Assembly: GCA_002371315.1 (NCBI GenBank)
Contig: DFHL01000007.1
Span: 31,701 to 50,048, forward strand
Direction: 5' to 3'
Source of the DNA: Bacteroidales bacterium UBA3724
GTDB taxonomy: Bacteria; Bacteroidota; Bacteroidia; Bacteroidales; P3
DNA length: 18,348 nucleotides
Shown: positions 14,063-18,348 of the stretch, piece after piece
How the letters are laid out: each line of letters opens with the position of its first letter
Numbering within the stretch: position 1 is the first letter of the stretch
Notes under the pieces: generated by a model
What the model was told of the DNA's origin: nothing
What the model saw: the letters and a program-made list of their open reading frames with translations, nothing else
The model's database searches: none
Made by a program: the position numbers and the translations under genes

Positions 14063-15532
14063 ATGAAGATTATTCAATCCAAAGACTTGATATTGATATT
14101 ATTGTTGGTATTTGCCGCCTGCAGCAAGCCCGTGCCGCCCAAGCCCTTCGGGGCCTGTCCGACGCCGCAGCAGATGGCGTGGCAGCGTATGGAAATGAAT
14201 ATGTTCTGCCATTTCGGCCCCAACACGTTCAGCGGTGCCGAGTGGGGCGACGGCAGCGAGACGGAAGACCTTTTCAACCCCTCGGCCCTCGACTGCCGCC
14301 AGTGGGCAGCCACGGCGCGCCGGGCGGGAATGGGCGGCATCATCGTCACCGCCAAGCACCACGACGGCTTCTGCCTTTGGCCCAACCCGCAAAGCACTCA
14401 TACCGTGGCACAAAGCAGTTGGCGCGACGGCAAGGGCGATGTGCTGCGCGAACTCAGCGAGGCCTGCAGCGAGGCCCGTCTGGCGATGGGCGTGTATGTC
14501 TCGCCCTGGGACCGCAATGCGCCCACCTACGGCAGCGACGCCTACAACGAGACGTTTCGCCTGACGCTGGAAAGCGTTCTGTCGCAGTACGGTAGCGACG
14601 ACGGCAGCGGCAAGCGGCGCATCTTCGAGCAATGGTTCGACGGTGCCAACGGCGAGGGCCCGAACGGCAAGAGGCAGACCTACGATTGGCCGCTGTTCAA
14701 CGCCACGGTGGCCCGTCTGCAGCCCGAGGCTTTGATATTCAGTGATGTGGGCCCTGGCTGCCGCTGGGTGGGCAACGAAAGCGGCGAGGCCGGCGCGACC
14801 TGCTATTCGACGCTCGATGCCGACGGCTTCACGCCGGGCGCGGGTGCCCCGCCGACCGAAGTGCTGAACTGCGGCAACGCTGGCGGAAAATATTGGATTC
14901 CAGCCGAAACTGATGTCAGCATACGCCCCGGCTGGTTTTGGCACGAGGATGAGGAGCCCAAAAGCCTTGACGAGTTGCTGCACATCTACTACACCAGCGT
15001 CGGGCGCAACTCGCTGCTGCTGCTCAACGTGCCGCCCGACCGTCGCGGACGGATCGATGCTACCGACTCGCTGCGCCTGATGGAGTTGCGCGCCGCGCTG
15101 GACAGCATCTTCGCCACCGACCTGGCACGTCAGGGCAATGTCGAAGCCAGCCACACGCGAGGCGGCAAACGCGGCAAAGCATTCGTGGCCAGCAATTTGC
15201 TCGACGACGACTACGACACCTACTGGACCACCGACGACAGCATACTGACGCCTGTGCTGACGCTGACCTTCGAGCAGCCGGTCACCTTCAACCGCATCCT
15301 GCTGCAGGAGTATATTCCGCTGGGACAGCGCATTGCGGGGTTCTGCATAGCCTATGTCGATGCCGACGGCAAGCGTCACCGCCTGGCCGACGGGACCACT
15401 GTGGGCTACAAGCGTATTCTGCTGACCCCCACCGTCACGGCACGCCAGGTGATGATCAGTATCGACAAGTCGATGGCCTGCCCCGTGCTGAACCGCATCG
15501 GACTTTTTATGGACAATATAACAAACAGATAG
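14063..15532 (+). CDS. Alpha-L-fucosidase, GH29, lipoprotein
   Basis: Releases alpha-L-fucose from glycans. The 489-residue protein starts with a lipoprotein signal (LILLLVFAAC, Cys20). This anchor supports ATG 14063; the frame is open upstream but that part lies in the repeats. The (beta/alpha)8 domain spans about 35-345: MFCHFGPNTF (47-56), TAKHHDGFCLW (96-106), the nucleophile Asp193 in QWFDGANGEGP, and RWVGNE (234-239). Glu239 is a candidate acid/base by analogy with GH29-B enzymes such as B. infantis Blon_2336; that linkage and the GH29-B assignment are from memory. The C-terminal 120 residues look like an F5/8 type C (discoidin-like) domain. It is followed by the DUF5686 gene after one base, forming an operon. 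Confidence 0.92.
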   Translation: MKIIQSKDLILILLLVFAACSKPVPPKPFGACPTPQQMAWQRMEMNMFCHFGPNTFSGAEWGDGSETEDLFNPSALDCRQWAATARRAGMGGIIVTAKHHDGFCLWPNPQSTHTVAQSSWRDGKGDVLRELSEACSEARLAMGVYVSPWDRNAPTYGSDAYNETFRLTLESVLSQYGSDDGSGKRRIFEQWFDGANGEGPNGKRQTYDWPLFNATVARLQPEALIFSDVGPGCRWVGNESGEAGATCYSTLDADGFTPGAGAPPTEVLNCGNAGGKYWIPAETDVSIRPGWFWHEDEEPKSLDELLHIYYTSVGRNSLLLLNVPPDRRGRIDATDSLRLMELRAALDSIFATDLARQGNVEASHTRGGKRGKAFVASNLLDDDYDTYWTTDDSILTPVLTLTFEQPVTFNRILLQEYIPLGQRIAGFCIAYVDADGKRHRLADGTTVGYKRILLTPTVTARQVMISIDKSMACPVLNRIGLFMDNITNR

Positions 15533-15533
15533 A

Positions 15534-18155
15534 ATGAACATTATTGCGCGGTATCGGACTGTTGGCTTGTTGCTCGTGATGATGGCCTTCGCTGCGTCGG
15601 CCTTCGGGCAGCAGCGCGCCACGACGGTGCAAGGCACCGTGGTGGATGCCGTCAGCGGCGAGGCGCTGCCGTTTGTCCAGATTGGTTTTCAGGGCACCAC
15701 CATCGGGACAACGAGCGATATGAACGGCCGTTTCCGCCTCAGCAACCCGTCGCCCAAAGGGGCGCAGGACACGCTGCGGTTCCAGATGATGGGCTACGAG
15801 CCTGCTGTCAGGGTTGTGGCCGCCGGCGTGGCGAAGCGCAACCTCAAGGTGACGATGTCGCCCCGCTCGCAGGTGATGCAGGAGGTCGTCGTCACGGCCT
15901 CGCGCAAGGACCGCAAGCGCTATCGCCGCCGCGACAACCCGGCCGTCGAGCTGGCGCGCGCCGTCATCGAACACAAGGAGCAGAACCGCGTTCAGGCACT
16001 GCCGCGCTTCCGGCGCGAGGTGTACGAGAAAACGACGCTGGCCCTCGACGACTTCCATCCCGACTTCGAAGGAAAACGCATTTGGCGCAAACTCAATTTC
16101 TTGGAGAAATACATCGACCAGACGCCCTTCGACGCGACGCCGATACTGACCATCTCGATGCGCGAGCAGATGATGCAGCAGTCGTTCCGCCAAAAACCGC
16201 GCCAAAACCGTACCCTGCTCACCGCCAAGCGGATGGAGGGCCTGGACCAGATGCTGGGCCAGGAGGGTATCGACGCCAGCCTGAGCGAAATGTTTGTGCC
16301 CATCGACATCTACGACAACGATATCGAAGTGATGCTGAACCGTTTCACCAGTCCCCTTAACAGCCTGCTGGCCACGACGTTCTACAAGTTCTATATCACC
16401 GATACGGTCGAAATCGACAGCATTCCTTGCGTGGAGCTATCGTTTGTGCCGGCCAACAACCGCAGCTACGGATTCACGGGGCAGATGTACATAACCCTCG
16501 ACGGCAACTATGCTGTGGCACAATACGGTATGACCGTTTCGCCATACGTCAACCTGAACTTTGTGCGCGACCTGACCATTGTGCAGACCTACACGCGCTG
16601 GACCGACAGTGCCGACAGCACCCGGCGTGTCCGATACATCCCCGACCGCAGTGACACCTACGGGCGTATGTTTATCCACAAGAAGCTGCAGGAAGTCTAT
16701 GCCCATCAGGTGCGTATCTATCACAAATACAACATTTCAGATACGGCCAGCCTGCTGCCCGACAGCCTCTTCTCGCCACTATCCAGCAACGCTTCGCTTC
16801 CTAAGACCAAGATGCGGCGCAAGGTGTGGAACGAGCTGCGCCCCATCGAGTTGACTGCCAAGGAGACCGTCATCGACAGTCTGCGCTACGAGTTGGCACG
16901 GCTGCCGGAAATGCAACGCCTGCGGCGCATTGGTGAAATCACCTTCACGGGCTATATCCCCACAGCAGCGAAATTCGATTCAAGCCGTGTGTACATAGGC
17001 CCGATCTACAATTTCGTCAGCCACAACCACACCGAGGGCTGGCGCATACGACTTGGGGCGATGACCTCGGCAAAACTCAATCCGCGCAATTTCGCCGAAG
17101 GATATGTGGCCTACGGTTTTGGCGACAAACGTGTGAAATTCAATACTTCGCTGATTCATACCTTTGAAGACAAAGAACTGCATTCGCACGAGGCACCGCA
17201 AAACCGCATCAGTCTGACGGCCAGCTACGAGCTGGAGGCTCCAGGCCAGAATTTCGACAACTTCGACCGTGACAATATTATGATGTCGGGCAATGTGCCG
17301 CAGAAACTGCAATATGTGGCTCAGGGTGTGGTGCGACTGCAGAAGCAGTGGCCCAGCCATCTGCGCATCGACACGTGGCTGGCGGCGCGGCGCTATGAAC
17401 CTACGTCGCTGCTGCAATACCATCAGTATCAAGAGGACGGAACGCTGCGCATCGTGGACCATTTTGCCGAAGCCGAATGGATGGGCAAGCTGACATTCAG
17501 CCCCAATCGCGACCTCGACAGCCGGCGCCCGGGCAGTGCCAACATCACCACGCTGAAAAAGGACGCTCCAACCATAAACCTGACTCACCGCATAGCCCTG
17601 ATGGAAGGCGGGTTCCGCTACCAGCGCACCGATTTCAGTGCAGAGAAACGTTTCTGGCTTGGCGCTTTCGGCCATATCGACTCCAAGCTTGTCTCGGGCA
17701 TCGTATGGAACCGCGTTCCGTATCCAAGGCTCTGTTTTCCAAGCGGCAACGACAATGTATTCATCTCGTCGTCGGCATTCAACACTATGAGGCCGATGGA
17801 ATTTGTCACCGACCAGTATGCTGCCTTTTTTGCAACCTATCACCTCAAAGGGTGGATTCTGAACAAGATACCGCTCGTCAGGCGGCTGCGGCTGCGCGAG
17901 GTTGCGGGCTTCAACATACTGTATGGCGGCCTGTCGGCCAAAAACAACCCCGCTGCCGACAATCCGACAGGGCTTTTCCAGCTGCCGGAAGGTACCTCGC
18001 CGTTGGGCGAAAAGCCTTATATGGAATGGAGTGTCGGCATTGAAAACATATTCAAATTCATCCGTATAGACTACATACGCCGCATCAGCTACAACGAGGG
18101 TATGAGCGGCAAGGAGAAAGGATTCTTCAAAATCGAGTTCAAATTCACAATCTGA
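15534..18155 (+). CDS. DUF5686 outer-membrane protein with carboxypeptidase-regulatory-like domain
   Basis: An 873-residue exported protein. The signal peptide covers 1-25 (ends SAFGQ). Residues 33-110 form a CarboxypepD_reg-like beta-sandwich, as in TonB-dependent receptors and related proteins (VQGTVVDAVSGEALPFVQI, then GTTSDMNGRF), followed by EVVVTASRK. The rest matches the DUF5686 arrangement of Bacteroidetes; the C-terminal part is rich in alternating aromatic strands and ends FKIEFKFTI, like an outer-membrane barrel. No plug or TonB box is evident and it is not SusC. Its function is unknown. It begins one base after the fucosidase stop, and the next gene begins four bases after its stop, so it belongs to the same operon. 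Confidence 0.9.
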   Translation: MNIIARYRTVGLLLVMMAFAASAFGQQRATTVQGTVVDAVSGEALPFVQIGFQGTTIGTTSDMNGRFRLSNPSPKGAQDTLRFQMMGYEPAVRVVAAGVAKRNLKVTMSPRSQVMQEVVVTASRKDRKRYRRRDNPAVELARAVIEHKEQNRVQALPRFRREVYEKTTLALDDFHPDFEGKRIWRKLNFLEKYIDQTPFDATPILTISMREQMMQQSFRQKPRQNRTLLTAKRMEGLDQMLGQEGIDASLSEMFVPIDIYDNDIEVMLNRFTSPLNSLLATTFYKFYITDTVEIDSIPCVELSFVPANNRSYGFTGQMYITLDGNYAVAQYGMTVSPYVNLNFVRDLTIVQTYTRWTDSADSTRRVRYIPDRSDTYGRMFIHKKLQEVYAHQVRIYHKYNISDTASLLPDSLFSPLSSNASLPKTKMRRKVWNELRPIELTAKETVIDSLRYELARLPEMQRLRRIGEITFTGYIPTAAKFDSSRVYIGPIYNFVSHNHTEGWRIRLGAMTSAKLNPRNFAEGYVAYGFGDKRVKFNTSLIHTFEDKELHSHEAPQNRISLTASYELEAPGQNFDNFDRDNIMMSGNVPQKLQYVAQGVVRLQKQWPSHLRIDTWLAARRYEPTSLLQYHQYQEDGTLRIVDHFAEAEWMGKLTFSPNRDLDSRRPGSANITTLKKDAPTINLTHRIALMEGGFRYQRTDFSAEKRFWLGAFGHIDSKLVSGIVWNRVPYPRLCFPSGNDNVFISSSAFNTMRPMEFVTDQYAAFFATYHLKGWILNKIPLVRRLRLREVAGFNILYGGLSAKNNPAADNPTGLFQLPEGTSPLGEKPYMEWSVGIENIFKFIRIDYIRRISYNEGMSGKEKGFFKIEFKFTI

Positions 18156-18159
18156 CATT

Positions 18160-18348
18160 ATGAGAAAGAATCTGCTGATAATCATATTGCTTACGATAGC
18201 TATTGGCTTTGCTGCGGCTCAGGATGCCGACAGCGTCAGCCAGTTTCGCCAGTATACCAGCTGGAGCATTGCTGCAGGTCCCAGCCTTTCGGGTTACCGC
18301 TACAACCTGACGACAGCCGACAATGCGCCCGACCGTATCCTTCCGGCC
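18160..18348 (+). CDS. Exported protein, 5' part only
   Basis: Only 63 codons are inside the window. The N-terminus MRKNLLIIILLTIAIGFAAAQ is a signal peptide with a likely cut at AAA-Q. The mature start (QYTSWSIAAGPSLSGYRYNL) resembles the first strand of a small Bacteroidetes outer-membrane barrel protein, but too little is present to name a family. The ATG at 18160 lies four bases after the DUF5686 stop, so it is a third member of that operon. Confidence 0.75.
   Translation, partial: MRKNLLIIILLTIAIGFAAAQDADSVSQFRQYTSWSIAAGPSLSGYRYNLTTADNAPDRILPA

Noticed and set aside
14099..15637. 512-codon open frame on the minus strand opposite the fucosidase
   Set aside because: It lies opposite a well-supported GH29 gene; the high GC content removes stop codons from the opposite strand. 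The translation has no recognisable motif.

Overview
The window looks like chromosome from a fairly GC-rich member of the Bacteroidales. At least five genes or operons are preceded by the Bacteroidetes -7 box TAnnTTTG (192, 1205, 3162, 11897, 14032). Start codons lack clear Shine-Dalgarno sequences. The gene set (DUF5686 outer-membrane protein, GH29 lipoprotein fucosidase, Na/Pi cotransporter with PhoU-like tail, hexameric glutamate dehydrogenase) fits that order. I cannot name the genus.

Layout. An alpha/beta hydrolase (225-1034) is followed by a monocistronic-looking gdhA (1258-2601) that ends in a hairpin terminator, then aroQ (2673-3098). A promoter at 3162 opens a long + strand operon: TPR protein, DedA-family membrane protein, an unlisted 53-residue membrane protein (5540-5701), sufS, recN, a secreted M23 peptidase and aroK. 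The first three are joined by ATGA stop/start overlaps; the others are 11-31 bases apart. A VanX-like D-Ala-D-Ala dipeptidase lipoprotein lies on the minus strand (10930-11739). It is divergent from a Na/Pi cotransporter (11932-13611). After a repeat-filled gap of 451 bases come a GH29 alpha-L-fucosidase lipoprotein, a DUF5686 outer-membrane protein one base later, and the start of another exported protein cut by the window end.

Two non-coding structures stand out. First, the Na/Pi cotransporter is preceded by six hexamers of the type (G/T)TAAC(A/C) spaced exactly 11 bases apart (11816-11876). They end about where the -33 element should be and look like a Pho box. Second, 13645-13948 holds two tandem 152-base cassettes. 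Each has a nearly identical 47-base hairpin head and a 99-base body made of nine 11-base units with dyad symmetry. The heads are about 94% identical and the bodies only about half, yet length, unit size and symmetry are kept. A pair of 11-base repeats followed by GCGGGTGG at the left edge of the window may be the remnant of a third such element. I know of no described system of this form; this is the best candidate here for something new.

Functionally the window is mostly housekeeping: ammonia assimilation, shikimate pathway (two separate genes), Fe-S sulfur mobilisation, DNA repair, envelope and peptidoglycan maintenance, phosphate uptake and fucose release from glycans.
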